Below, piece by piece: positions 39,496 to 47,813 of a DNA stretch of 64,000 nucleotides. Under the pieces are notes generated by a model that did no database searches, was not told the DNA's origin, and worked only from the letters and a program-made list of their open reading frames with translations. The stretch covers positions 62,001-126,000 of the forward strand of contig NZ_ARYH01000003.1 of assembly GCF_000685235.1 (NCBI RefSeq), given 5' to 3'. How positions within the stretch are numbered: position 1 is the first letter of the stretch; each line of letters opens with the position of its first letter. This stretch comes from Hyphomonas adhaerens MHS-3. Its GTDB lineage: Bacteria; Pseudomonadota; Alphaproteobacteria; Caulobacterales; Hyphomonadaceae. The position numbers were made by a program, and so were the translations under genes.

Positions 39496-40935
39496 CTAGT
39501 CTTCCATCAACGCGCTGACATCGACGCCGTATTCGGCCATGCCGCCCATGACGTTCGTGATGGTGCGGTCCACATTTTGCACCGCCGCATCGGTCCGCAG
39601 CGCATCCAGCGCGGCCCGGTCCAGCCAGGCACCGCGATAAATCAGGCCCGCCGGTTCCGTTGCGCAGGCGATGTCCGCCAGTGGATCGCAGGGCAACAGG
39701 ACGAGATCCGCCACACACCCGGCCTCGAGACAGCCATCCTGCCCCGCCGTACCCAGCACGACAGACGGCGAATAGGTCGCCGACCGCAGCGCTTCGTAGG
39801 GCGACAGGCCCGCGCCGGTCAGCAGGAGGAGTTCCTCGCCCAGCGACTTGCCCGGAATGTTCGTGAAGATGCCCGCATCCGTACCGGCCAGAAGCATCAC
39901 GCCTTCTTGCTGGAAGATGTCCGCCACGCGCGCATAGAAAGCCGCATCCTCTGCAACCGGCGCCGGATCATACCCGGCCCAGAACGCGAAATTTTCGCCC
40001 TCTGTCTGTTGCTCCACAGCGTTCAGGATGTCCGTTCCCGGACGGGTCGTTGCCGCGCCGTCGGTCTCCGCCACCAGCAACAGGTTACGGTGCGCCAGCA
40101 GCGTCGCCGTCACCGGAACGTCCTCTATCGCGATCTTCCGCGCCAGCGCCCGGGCGGCGTCTTCATCATGCCGGTTGCGCAGGCCATGCCAGACCACCGA
40201 CTCGATATGCTCGATGGTCTCGAAATGGTCGGCAAGGACCTCCTCAAAGGCGATGTTGAAGGGCTTCTCCATCGGCATGCCGTCTTCGCGCACGCCCTCC
40301 GGCGTGTGGCCGGATACGGGCATGCCGCGTGCGGCAGCTTCCTCGATGATCGCCTCATAGGCCGGACGCGTGAGGTTGGAATAGACCTTGATCCGGTCAA
40401 AGCCTGCCTCGGCCTGCCACGTCACCGCCGCCCGCGCCTCGTCGGCCGTTTCAACGAACTGGTGATTGATCTGGGCGTTCGGCCCCGGACTGTTCAGGAT
40501 CGGCCCGGTGGTGATCAGGTGCGGCCCCATTACCTCCCCCGCTTCGATCTGCTTCGCCAGCGGCAGGTGGAACGGCAGGCCGGACATGTTGCGCACCCGT
40601 GTCACGCCCCAGGAGAGATAGGCGCCCAACTCGGCCTGATCCCAGATATGGACGTGCATGTCGGTCAGGCCCGGCACCAACGTCTGCCCGCCGCCGTCCA
40701 CCGTGTCCGGTGCGGAGAGGCCCTCTACCGTGTCGCGTACCGCCAGGATCTTCCCATCCTTCACCAGCACATAGGCATGTTCCCGGATCGCAGGCGTCTC
40801 GCCCTCAAAGCCGATAGTACGCACATCGCGGATCAGCAGGTCTCCGGCAAGCGGTTCCGGCGATGGTGCAGAAGCACATGCCACCAGCGCAGCCATGGCC
40901 AGCGCGGCACCAGCTCCCATCAAGGCATGTTTCAT
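39496..40935 (-). CDS. amidohydrolase family lipoprotein
   Basis: 479 residues with a lipoprotein signal (...ALAMAALVACASAP, lipobox LVAC). Metal-dependent hydrolase motifs: GLTDMHVHI (HxH), MPVSGHTPEG (His), TIEHIES (His) and LLAGTDAGIF (Asp). An extra middle region of about 80 residues (IRVKVYSNLTRPAYEAII) is typical of the periplasmic imidazolonepropionase-like group. The likely substrate is an N-acyl or cyclic amide. GGAGGGACGA precedes ATG 40935, 35 bp after purD. Confidence 0.87.
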   Translation of the reverse strand: MKHALMGAGAALAMAALVACASAPSPEPLAGDLLIRDVRTIGFEGETPAIREHAYVLVKDGKILAVRDTVEGLSAPDTVDGGGQTLVPGLTDMHVHIWDQAELGAYLSWGVTRVRNMSGLPFHLPLAKQIEAGEVMGPHLITTGPILNSPGPNAQINHQFVETADEARAAVTWQAEAGFDRIKVYSNLTRPAYEAIIEEAAARGMPVSGHTPEGVREDGMPMEKPFNIAFEEVLADHFETIEHIESVVWHGLRNRHDEDAARALARKIAIEDVPVTATLLAHRNLLLVAETDGAATTRPGTDILNAVEQQTEGENFAFWAGYDPAPVAEDAAFYARVADIFQQEGVMLLAGTDAGIFTNIPGKSLGEELLLLTGAGLSPYEALRSATYSPSVVLGTAGQDGCLEAGCVADLVLLPCDPLADIACATEPAGLIYRGAWLDRAALDALRTDAAVQNVDRTITNVMGGMAEYGVDVSALMED

Positions 40936-40969
40936 TCGTCCCTCCACATTCCCCCTGCGCTGGCCAGGC

Positions 40970-42265
40970 CTACCCCCGCTCCAGCGCGCGCCAGCCGATG
41001 TCGCGGCGGCAGAAACCTTCCGGCCAGTCGATCGCCTCAACGCCCGCATAGGCCCGGTCGATCGCCTCGCGCAGGGTCGCCCCGCTGGCCGTAACGTTCA
41101 GCACGCGTCCGCCATTCGCGGTCAGCATACCCAGATCGTTGCGGTCTGTCCCGGCATGGAAGACGTGCACGCCCGGCAGATCGTTTGCCTTGCCGACATG
41201 CTTGATGACCGAGCCCTTCTCGACGGATCCGGGATAGCCCGTCATTGCCATCACCACGGTCGCGGTCGGCTCGAAGCCATCCAGCTCCAGCAGCGCCTCG
41301 AACGCCTCTTCATTGCCTTTCAGGCCGCTGGTCGCAGAGGCCAGCAGCGCCGGAACGATGTCGCCCTTCAGGCCCTTCATCAGCACCTGGCATTCCGGGT
41401 CGCCGAAGCGCGCGTTGAACTCCACCACTTTCGGGCCGTCTTCGGTCACCATGACGCCGATATAGAGCACGCCCTGATAGGGCATCCCGTCCTTCGCCAT
41501 ACCCTTCAGCATCGGCTCGGCGATCTCGGCTTTCACACGGGCCATGATCTCGTCCGTCACCACCGGCGCCGGGGCGTAGGCGCCCATGCCGCCGGTGTTC
41601 GGCCCGGTGTCGCCATCGCCGACGCGCTTATGGTCCTGCGCGGCGGGCAGATAGATCGCGCCTTCGCCATCGGTGATCACGAAGATGCTGGCTTCCTCGC
41701 CATGCATGAACTCCTCGATCACCAGCGTGGCGGAGGCGTCGCCGAAGCGCCCGTCCAGCATTTCCTCAACGGCAGCGTCCGCATCGTCCAGCGTTTCGGC
41801 GATCACGACGCCCTTGCCGCCGGCCAGCCCGTCGGCCTTCAGCACGTAAGGTGCCTGCATTTTGCGCAAGAAGGCTTTCGCAAGCCCAGGTTCCGTGAAT
41901 TCGCCATAAGCGGCTGTCGGCACGCCATAGGCGGTCATGCGTGCCTTTGAAAAAGATTTTGATGCTTCCAGCTGCGCTGCCTCGCGGCTCGGCCCGAACA
42001 CGTCGAAGCCGCGCGCCCGCAACAGGTCCGCCAGACCGGCCGCCAGGGGGGCCTCCGGCCCGATCACGACGAGGTCCGGTTCAATCTGAAGTGTAAGCTT
42101 TTCAAGGTTTTCGATGTCGGTCGGGCCGACATCGAAGCACGGGCCAACTTCGTCCATGCCGGGATTTCCCGGCGTCGAATGAACCACGTCGACCAGCGGC
42201 GACTGGGCCATTTTCCAGGCCAGCGCATGCTCGCGGCCGCCCGATCCGATGAGGAGAATGTTCAT
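40970..42265 (-). CDS. purD: phosphoribosylamine-glycine ligase
   Basis: 431 residues. N-terminal GSGGREHALAWKMA, ATP-grasp core with SKSFSKARMTAYGVPTA, LKADGLAGGKGVVIAETL, and EEFMHGEEASI, then DHKRVGDGDTGPNTGGMGAY (the purD signature), and metal ligand EFNARFGDPECQ. Second step of de novo purine synthesis. The start MNILLIG at 42265 is standard; a frame 33 codons longer is rejected. Confidence 0.96.
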   Translation of the reverse strand: MNILLIGSGGREHALAWKMAQSPLVDVVHSTPGNPGMDEVGPCFDVGPTDIENLEKLTLQIEPDLVVIGPEAPLAAGLADLLRARGFDVFGPSREAAQLEASKSFSKARMTAYGVPTAAYGEFTEPGLAKAFLRKMQAPYVLKADGLAGGKGVVIAETLDDADAAVEEMLDGRFGDASATLVIEEFMHGEEASIFVITDGEGAIYLPAAQDHKRVGDGDTGPNTGGMGAYAPAPVVTDEIMARVKAEIAEPMLKGMAKDGMPYQGVLYIGVMVTEDGPKVVEFNARFGDPECQVLMKGLKGDIVPALLASATSGLKGNEEAFEALLELDGFEPTATVVMAMTGYPGSVEKGSVIKHVGKANDLPGVHVFHAGTDRNDLGMLTANGGRVLNVTASGATLREAIDRAYAGVEAIDWPEGFCRRDIGWRALERG

Positions 42266-42306
42266 GCGGCGCTTGATGCGCGGCTCCGGGTCTGAGATCA
42301 AGAGGA

Positions 42307-42720
42307 ATGAGCGGACTAAAAAACATGAGCGGACTGTGGAGCGGTGAGTACCGCTACAACGCAAATGGCGAGTGCGTCAGCTTCACGGCCATGCTCACTG
42401 AAATCGACGGCAAACTGTGTGGCACGACGCTGGAACCGGTGACGTTCGGCCCACTGCTGGGCTATGAACCTGAATATGATGCGACCATCCGGGGCGACCG
42501 GTGCGGCCAGCACGTTCTCCTGTCCAAGCGCTATGTGCCGGAAACGGGCATCATCCAGCCGGACCTGATCTATTGCGGCGCCGTCGATGCCAGCTTCATG
42601 CTGTTCACTGGCCGGTGGTCTTTCTCGGAAGATGCGCGAATCACCGGCACCTTCTCGCTCAGCCGCGTTGCCAGCCGCACCGGCGCCTCGCTCGCCGTCC
42701 AACTGGCTGCCGGGGCCTAG
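42307..42720 (+). CDS. hypothetical protein (137 aa)
   Basis: A beta-rich soluble protein of 137 residues with GLWSGEYRYNANGE, FTGRWSFSEDARITGTFSL and a small lipocalin-like repeat (GxWxGxYxY, TGxFxL) but no recognised family. An 11-bp direct repeat ATGAGCGGACT (42307-42317 and 42325-42335) gives two in-frame ATGs six codons apart; an AGAGGA immediately precedes the first. It is divergent from purD with a 41-bp gap, so promoters overlap. Confidence 0.6.
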   Translation: MSGLKNMSGLWSGEYRYNANGECVSFTAMLTEIDGKLCGTTLEPVTFGPLLGYEPEYDATIRGDRCGQHVLLSKRYVPETGIIQPDLIYCGAVDASFMLFTGRWSFSEDARITGTFSLSRVASRTGASLAVQLAAGA

Positions 42721-42867
42721 CGGGTCTCCTAGAACAGGATGAAACCGGTCCCTCCTTCCTGAAAGAGGGTGGACAGCCGCGCCGGTATCCCCACGGCTTT
42801 CCCTTTGTCTTCAACAGGACCGGCCTTGCCGATCCACCCCGATTCCCGCCGCAAGCATGCTGGCGGC

Positions 42868-43509
42868 ATGAACTTTCCCGTCCCATCCCGAACCCGCGGC
42901 CTGATCAGCCACTGGTGGCACGCCGTGCAGGACGCGGTGGAGAATCTGCTGTTGCGCTGCCACCCGGCTGACGCACCGGCAGGCGCCGCAGCACAGGCCG
43001 CGGAGGCGCCGCGTCTGCCGCGTGTGGAGGCGGGCGCCATCTCGCTCGCCATCGGCATTTTCGAGGCGCTGGTCCGCCGCATGCTGGTGGTCATGTGCGC
43101 CGAATACGGCCCGATGGCCTCGCCGCCGGGGGACGCGAAGCTGCTGTTCCGTCTCGATGAATGCCCGCCTGTTCCCGTGATCCGGACGCCCCGCGCAGGC
43201 GATCCGGACTATTGCCTGAAGGCGCCAACGGCCGGGCCGCTGCGCGCTGATCGGCCTACGGATGGCCTTGTCTCCTCCGCGCCCCTGCTGAAGCGCCTCG
43301 CAGCACTGGTCCATGTGTTTGAAAATGGCGAACTTTACCTGCAAGCCATGCACGCCCGGCTGCTGGCGCCGCTGAAGCCCCTGCTGGCACCCCAGCCCAA
43401 AGCCTTCCTGGATGCGGCCCTCTCGCCGGAACAGGCCGACAATATGCGCCACCTGCATGAAGTGGCGCTCGACGCCCAGTCTTTCGACAAGCCCTTCGAC
43501 ACTTCCTGA
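42868..43509 (+). CDS. hypothetical protein (213 aa)
   Basis: A 213-residue soluble helical protein without known motifs; includes LPRVEAGAISLAIGIFEALV, RRMLVVMCAEYG and LKRLAALVHVFENGELYLQA. Start MNFPVPSR at 42868 is chosen over a frame 33 codons longer lacking a ribosome site. It precedes xseA by 115 bp on the same strand. Function unknown. Confidence 0.6.
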   Translation: MNFPVPSRTRGLISHWWHAVQDAVENLLLRCHPADAPAGAAAQAAEAPRLPRVEAGAISLAIGIFEALVRRMLVVMCAEYGPMASPPGDAKLLFRLDECPPVPVIRTPRAGDPDYCLKAPTAGPLRADRPTDGLVSSAPLLKRLAALVHVFENGELYLQAMHARLLAPLKPLLAPQPKAFLDAALSPEQADNMRHLHEVALDAQSFDKPFDTS

Positions 43510-43624
43510 CGGCGCCCGGAAAATCCGGCCTGTCCCGCTCCCTCACGCCCGTGACGGGAGGCTAACGCGCTGGCAGGCGCCACACCCCCTTGCCCCGCCT
43601 CGCAACCGCGTCCAGAAAAGGGCC

Positions 43625-45025
43625 ATGTCAGATGCCCCCGCCTCCAATGATGCCGCCATCAGCGTTTCCGATCTCGCCGCCAGCCTGAAGCGGACGATCG
43701 AGACGAATTACGATCATGTCGTCGTGCGCGGCGAACTGGGCCGGGTCACCATCGCACGCTCCGGCCACATGTATGCCGATATCAAGGACGACAAGGCCGT
43801 GCTCAACACGGTGATGTGGAAAGGCCAGGTCGACCGGCTGCCCTTCCGTCCGGAAGAAGGCCTGGAAGTGATCGCGACGGGCAAGCTGTCGATCTATGCC
43901 GGCCGCTCGAACTATCAGATGATCGCGTCGTCCATGCGCCCGGCCGGTGCCGGGGCGCTGATGGCCCTGCTGGAGGAGCGGAAGAAAAAGCTCGCCGCCG
44001 AGGGCCTCTTCGCGGCCGAGCACAAGAAGACGCTGCCCTTCCTGCCGCGCACCATCGGCGTGGTCACCAGCCCCACGGGCGCCGTCATCCGCGATATCCT
44101 GCACCGGATCCGCGACCGTTTCCCGGTGCGCGTCATCGTCTGGCCCGCGCTGGTGCAGGGGGATCAGGCCGCCGGGCAGATCACCGCCGGGATCAAGGGC
44201 TTCAACGCCATGACCGGCGCCGACCGGCCGGACGTGCTGATCGTCGCCCGCGGTGGCGGCTCGATCGAGGACCTCTGGCCCTTCAATGAAGAAAGCGTCG
44301 TCCGCGCCGCTTTCGAGAGCGAGATCCCGCTGATTTCCGCCGTCGGCCATGAGACCGATACGACGCTGATCGACTATGTCTCCGACGCCCGTGCGCCAAC
44401 GCCGACCGGCGCCGCCGAGATCGCCGTGCCGGTACGCCAGGAATTGCTGCTGCAAACCGGCGAGGCCAGCGAGCGCCTGAAACGCGCCCTCGCCCGCCGC
44501 ACCGCGCAGGCCAAGGACAAGCTGACCGCCGCCCGCCTGCCGCGCCCGGAATCCCTGCTGCAAACGAAACGCCAGCGGCTGGACTATGCCGCGGCCACCC
44601 TGCCGCGCGCCGCCCTCGCCCTGACGCAGAAGGCGCGTGTCCGCCTCTCGCGCCTGACCATCAGCCCGGCCAGCCTGCGCAGCGAAATCCGCACCTCGAA
44701 ACAGCGCCTGCGCGATGTCGCCGTGCGCGCCCGTCCCGCGCTGGCGCGCCTGATGCAACAGCGCGAAACCGCGCTCGCCACGCAAGGCAAGCTGCTGGAA
44801 ACCCTGTCCTACCAGTCGACGCTGAAGCGCGGCTACGCCCTCGTGCGGGACGCGGACGGAAAACTCGTCCGCTCCGCCGGCCCGGCCGCCAGTGCCGGCA
44901 GCCTGAAGATCAGCTTCGCCGATGGCGACGTCACCGCCGTGCCCGAAGGCAGCCCCGGTACACCGCCCACTGCCGCAAAACCGGTCAAGGCAAAACCAAA
45001 AGGCCAGCAGGGCTCGCTGTTCTGA
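43625..45025 (+). CDS. xseA: exodeoxyribonuclease VII large subunit
   Basis: 466 residues. N-terminal OB fold (SVSDLAASLKRTIETNYDHV, VVRGELGRV), then the catalytic core with VVTSPTGAVIRDILH, ARGGGSIEDLWPFNEE (DxD-like metal region), SAVGHETDTTLIDYVSD and RAPTPTGAAE, and a long C-terminal coiled coil of about 150 residues. With XseB (not in the window) it degrades single-stranded DNA in repair. The frame opens 71 codons earlier, but the family start MSDAPASN is at 43625. A terminator lies 180 bp downstream. Confidence 0.95.
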   Translation: MSDAPASNDAAISVSDLAASLKRTIETNYDHVVVRGELGRVTIARSGHMYADIKDDKAVLNTVMWKGQVDRLPFRPEEGLEVIATGKLSIYAGRSNYQMIASSMRPAGAGALMALLEERKKKLAAEGLFAAEHKKTLPFLPRTIGVVTSPTGAVIRDILHRIRDRFPVRVIVWPALVQGDQAAGQITAGIKGFNAMTGADRPDVLIVARGGGSIEDLWPFNEESVVRAAFESEIPLISAVGHETDTTLIDYVSDARAPTPTGAAEIAVPVRQELLLQTGEASERLKRALARRTAQAKDKLTAARLPRPESLLQTKRQRLDYAAATLPRAALALTQKARVRLSRLTISPASLRSEIRTSKQRLRDVAVRARPALARLMQQRETALATQGKLLETLSYQSTLKRGYALVRDADGKLVRSAGPAASAGSLKISFADGDVTAVPEGSPGTPPTAAKPVKAKPKGQQGSLF

Positions 45026-45204
45026 CGGCGTCTCCGCCTACGGATAAATACGAGCTTGCCATCTGCGGACGGACTCGCTAACCGGACCTCATGCACACGC
45101 ACGCGATCACCCTGCAGCAACAGACCCGGCTTCTCCAGCCGGCGCGCGCTTGTGCCTGGCGATTGCCTGACTGACCCGAGCGTCACGACAGCATTCGACC
45201 TGAC

Positions 45205-45236
45205 AAGCCCCGCCACCCGGCGGGGCTTTTGTTTTT
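45205..45236 (+). terminator. Rho-independent terminator after xseA
   Basis: AAGCCCCGCC (45205-45214)/GGCGGGGCTT (45219-45228) with loop ACCC and TTTTGTTTTT (45227-45236). A 27-codon frame (MHTHAITL..., 45091-45174) lies before it, too weak in ribosome site to call a gene. Confidence 0.9.
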
Positions 45237-45262
45237 GGACCGGAGAAAAAAGGAACCGGAAA

Positions 45263-45697
45263 ATGCACTTTGAAACCGATGCGGAGATCGCCGCACTGCT
45301 CGATGGCTTCCGAAGCCGTACGCTGCCGAAGGAGAAATGGACCCACGCCGCCCACTGGGCCGCCGCACTGGGCCTGATCGCGGAGGACGCCGCCGCCGCG
45401 CATCGCGACATGCCCGGCATGATCCGCGCCTATAATGAATCCGTCGGCGGCCGGAACACCGACACGGAAGGCTATCACGAGACGATCACCATCGCCTCGC
45501 TGAAAGCTGCCGAACACGCGCTCGGCGCCGCGCCCGAGGGCACACCGCTGCACGCTGTGTTGTCGGATCTTCTGGCCGGTCCCTGCGGGAAGCCGGACTG
45601 GATTCTCGATTACTGGCGGCGGGAAACGCTGTTCAGCGTAAAAGCCCGGCGCGAATGGGTCGCGCCGGACATACGCGCCCTGCCCTTCGGGGCGTAG
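45263..45697 (+). CDS. conserved hypothetical protein (WTHAAHW/GYHET pattern, 144 aa)
   Basis: 144 residues, helical. Signature-like blocks are LPKEKWTHAAHWAAALGLI and TEGYHETITIASLKAAEHAL: two His pairs that could bind a metal. This pattern recurs in unnamed proteobacterial and bacteroidetal proteins; no function is known to me. AAAGGAACC before ATG 45263 gives the start. The gene is placed after the xseA terminator and is convergent with DUF3126. Confidence 0.7.
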   Translation: MHFETDAEIAALLDGFRSRTLPKEKWTHAAHWAAALGLIAEDAAAAHRDMPGMIRAYNESVGGRNTDTEGYHETITIASLKAAEHALGAAPEGTPLHAVLSDLLAGPCGKPDWILDYWRRETLFSVKARREWVAPDIRALPFGA

Positions 45698-45705
45698 CGC
45701 GCGAT

Positions 45706-45748
45706 GCCTGGAAAGGGACCGTTCCGGCGAAGGGACGGTCCCACAGGC
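45706..45748. terminator. bidirectional terminator-like hairpin
   Basis: GCCTG-GAAA-GGGACCGT (45706-45722) pairs with ACGGTCCC-A-CAGGC (45735-45748). It fills the 51-bp gap between the convergent 144-aa gene and the DUF3126 gene and abuts the latter's stop. No U-tract is obvious. Confidence 0.5.
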
Positions 45749-45958
45749 TTAGCCGTTGATGTCTTCTTCCAGAACGGTCATCTGGAACTGATAGGAGGTC
45801 TCGCCTTCATCGACATCCTTGTAGATGACGGCAATGAACTCGGCGCCGAGATAGACTTCGACAGAATCGTCCGTCTTGTCGCGCGGCAGCAGGCGCAGGC
45901 CGGGGTTCAGCTTCTCTTTGAGATAGGCTTCAAGGCGGAGCGTTTCTTCGCGGTTCAT
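45749..45958 (-). CDS. DUF3126 family protein
   Basis: 69 residues; the family's pattern RLEAYLKEKLNPGLRLLPR, SVEVYLGAEFIAVIYKDVDEGE and SYQFQMTVLE is complete. DUF3126 is a small alphaproteobacterial family without known function. AAGGA lies seven bases before ATG 45958, preferred over GTG 45961. Confidence 0.9.
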   Translation of the reverse strand: MNREETLRLEAYLKEKLNPGLRLLPRDKTDDSVEVYLGAEFIAVIYKDVDEGETSYQFQMTVLEEDING

Positions 45959-46026
45959 CACAGTGTCCTTTTCTTAGCGAGGCGCAACCTAGTTGGTTTC
46001 GCTTGCGGTTCAACAGCAAGGCTGCA

Positions 46027-47409
46027 TCAAATCCCGCCCGATTCCACAAGGCAATGCGCCGCGAGCTCGTCAACTTCATCGGAATAGGTCTGCGGCAACA
46101 GGCGCATCAGCTCTGCCTTGTCGATCTGGCCGCAGTCCATCAGCGACAGAACCATGGCCGTATCGTTCTGGATACGCTTCATTTCCCGCACCGCTTCGCG
46201 GCTGGCGCCCGCCCGTTTCAGCGCAGCCTCATTTTCCCGCGCTGCAATGTTCCGCACGGTCAGGTTCCAGGCCAGCGGCAGGATATTATCGATGTTTTCG
46301 GTATGGGACAGCGCCGCCGTCCAGTCTTCCTCAAGGATATAGATGAAGCCCATGTTTTCTTCCGTGTACGCCACGCCGACACGGGTGGAACCACGGTCTG
46401 CCCGGATCTTGGCCGCAATGCGCAGCTCCGACAGGGCCTCCTGCAGCGCCAGGTTCTTTTCCTGCCCTTCCGGCAATTGCGACTGAGCGGCCAATGCAAT
46501 CAGCGTGGTGCCCACGCCATGGTGCGCCATCTGGGATTGTTCCAGCGTGATGTCTTCCGGATCCCGCTCCATCAGCGTGGCGGCATCGCTGAACGCTTCA
46601 TAGGCCAGCAGGGCATCGCCCCGCTTGCGCAGGCACTGGCCTTTCCACAGCAGCAGCATCGGTTCGTTCAGGCCCCGCGCCACGGCCTGGTTCACATAGT
46701 CCACCACGGTGGAGCAGCCCTGATTCCAGCCGAGGGAGTTACCGTCCGCCTTGCGGTATTCGAGCATGGCGAGCCCCGCTGCGCCGATCCCCTGATCGGT
46801 CAGCCCGGCACTGTCATCCAGCAGGGTCTGGAACTCGCTGCGCACGGTGGCGGACTCGACCTGACCGCCCCAATCGTCCAGCGCCGACTGCATCAGAATA
46901 CGCTCGCCATTTGTCAGCAGGCTGACGCTGCCGGTCAGGTCGGCGCGCAGCACCATGGCGACGACCTGCGACGTCACCTCGTTCATCGTCTTGCCGAGAA
47001 TGTGCCCGCGCGCGATGGACACGGCGCGGTCCTTGTAGGAGGCGATCTGGCCGGGCGAGCCGGCCTGTTGCAGCTCCCGCGACAGCTCGGCCTGACGGCG
47101 GGCGGATTCGTTCTCTTCGCGGATCGCGACAAGCTGGGCCTGAGTGGATTCCCGCTGGCGGCTGGCCTCGCCTGCCACAATGCGGAGGTTCACCTCATTC
47201 AGCTGCGCCTGCCGCGCATATTCCGCGCGCAGGCCCTGAAGCTCGAAATAGAAATAGATCACGCTGCCAACCGCGATCACCGCCGCGGTGGCGAGCAGCG
47301 CCGACAATGCCCGCACAAGAAAGCGGAAGGATTGCTGCTCCCCCTGCAATTCCATCAGCAGGTCCAGCGATGTGACCGGCGACCGGCTCGGCTCGTTTTC
47401 CGTGCTCAC
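46027..47409 (-). CDS. inner-membrane protein with periplasmic TPR-like region
   Basis: 460 residues. A short cytoplasmic tail, one membrane helix (about 33-53: LLATAAVIAVGSVIYFYF), a coiled-coil segment (about 55-115), then helical repeats resembling TPRs (MLLLWKGQCLRKRGDALLAY, YILEEDWTAALSHTE). By the positive-inside rule the TPRs face the periplasm. It forms, with ATGA/GTGA coupling, an operon with the 2-TM protein and caspase-FGE protein upstream. Start GTG 47409 (GTGA) or GTG 47412. No known full-length homolog recognised. Confidence 0.72.
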   Translation of the reverse strand: MSTENEPSRSPVTSLDLLMELQGEQQSFRFLVRALSALLATAAVIAVGSVIYFYFELQGLRAEYARQAQLNEVNLRIVAGEASRQRESTQAQLVAIREENESARRQAELSRELQQAGSPGQIASYKDRAVSIARGHILGKTMNEVTSQVVAMVLRADLTGSVSLLTNGERILMQSALDDWGGQVESATVRSEFQTLLDDSAGLTDQGIGAAGLAMLEYRKADGNSLGWNQGCSTVVDYVNQAVARGLNEPMLLLWKGQCLRKRGDALLAYEAFSDAATLMERDPEDITLEQSQMAHHGVGTTLIALAAQSQLPEGQEKNLALQEALSELRIAAKIRADRGSTRVGVAYTEENMGFIYILEEDWTAALSHTENIDNILPLAWNLTVRNIAARENEAALKRAGASREAVREMKRIQNDTAMVLSLMDCGQIDKAELMRLLPQTYSDEVDELAAHCLVESGGI

Positions 47410-47813
47410 CACTCTGTCCCCCCTGCATCCTTCAGCTTCGTCCCGCGCCAGACGTCCGGGCCGAACATCGGCTCCAGCAACAGGCGCAGCCCTGTCTCTT
47501 CTTCATCCTCGCGCAGGAAGGCCTCCGCGATCAGCAGCTTGATCCGCGTCTGGCGCATCCGCCACATGCGGAGCGCCGCGCCGATGGCCGTGGCGACGAA
47601 GAAGTTCGATGCCCCCAGAACACGTTCGGGATTTCCGGCAAATATGCGCTCGCCCACCGGCAAAGGATAATGCCCGAACAGGGTCAGCAGGAACACGCTG
47701 AACGCCACCAGGGCCGCCAGAATCGCGCCGATCAGAAGGGTCCGGTTTAGCCGGGACTCGGCTTTCAGCTGGTCCCGGTGATGGCTGATCAGGGGGCTGA
47801 TGGACTTGATCAT
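47406..47813 (-). CDS. two-TM membrane protein (135 aa)
   Basis: 135 residues: two hydrophobic segments (about 27-46 and 70-88) with both termini predicted cytoplasmic and an acidic C-terminal tail ([20 protein letters not shown]). No known family. It is sandwiched by 4-bp overlaps between the caspase-FGE and TM-TPR genes, suggesting one complex. Confidence 0.72.
   Translation of the reverse strand: MIKSISPLISHHRDQLKAESRLNRTLLIGAILAALVAFSVFLLTLFGHYPLPVGERIFAGNPERVLGASNFFVATAIGAALRMWRMRQTRIKLLIAEAFLREDEEETGLRLLLEPMFGPDVWRGTKLKDAGGTEW

Noticed and set aside
45091-45174. 27-codon frame MHTHAITL... before the xseA terminator, as a leader peptide
   Set aside because: Weak ribosome site and no amino-acid run matching a biosynthetic operon; the terminator is more simply that of xseA.
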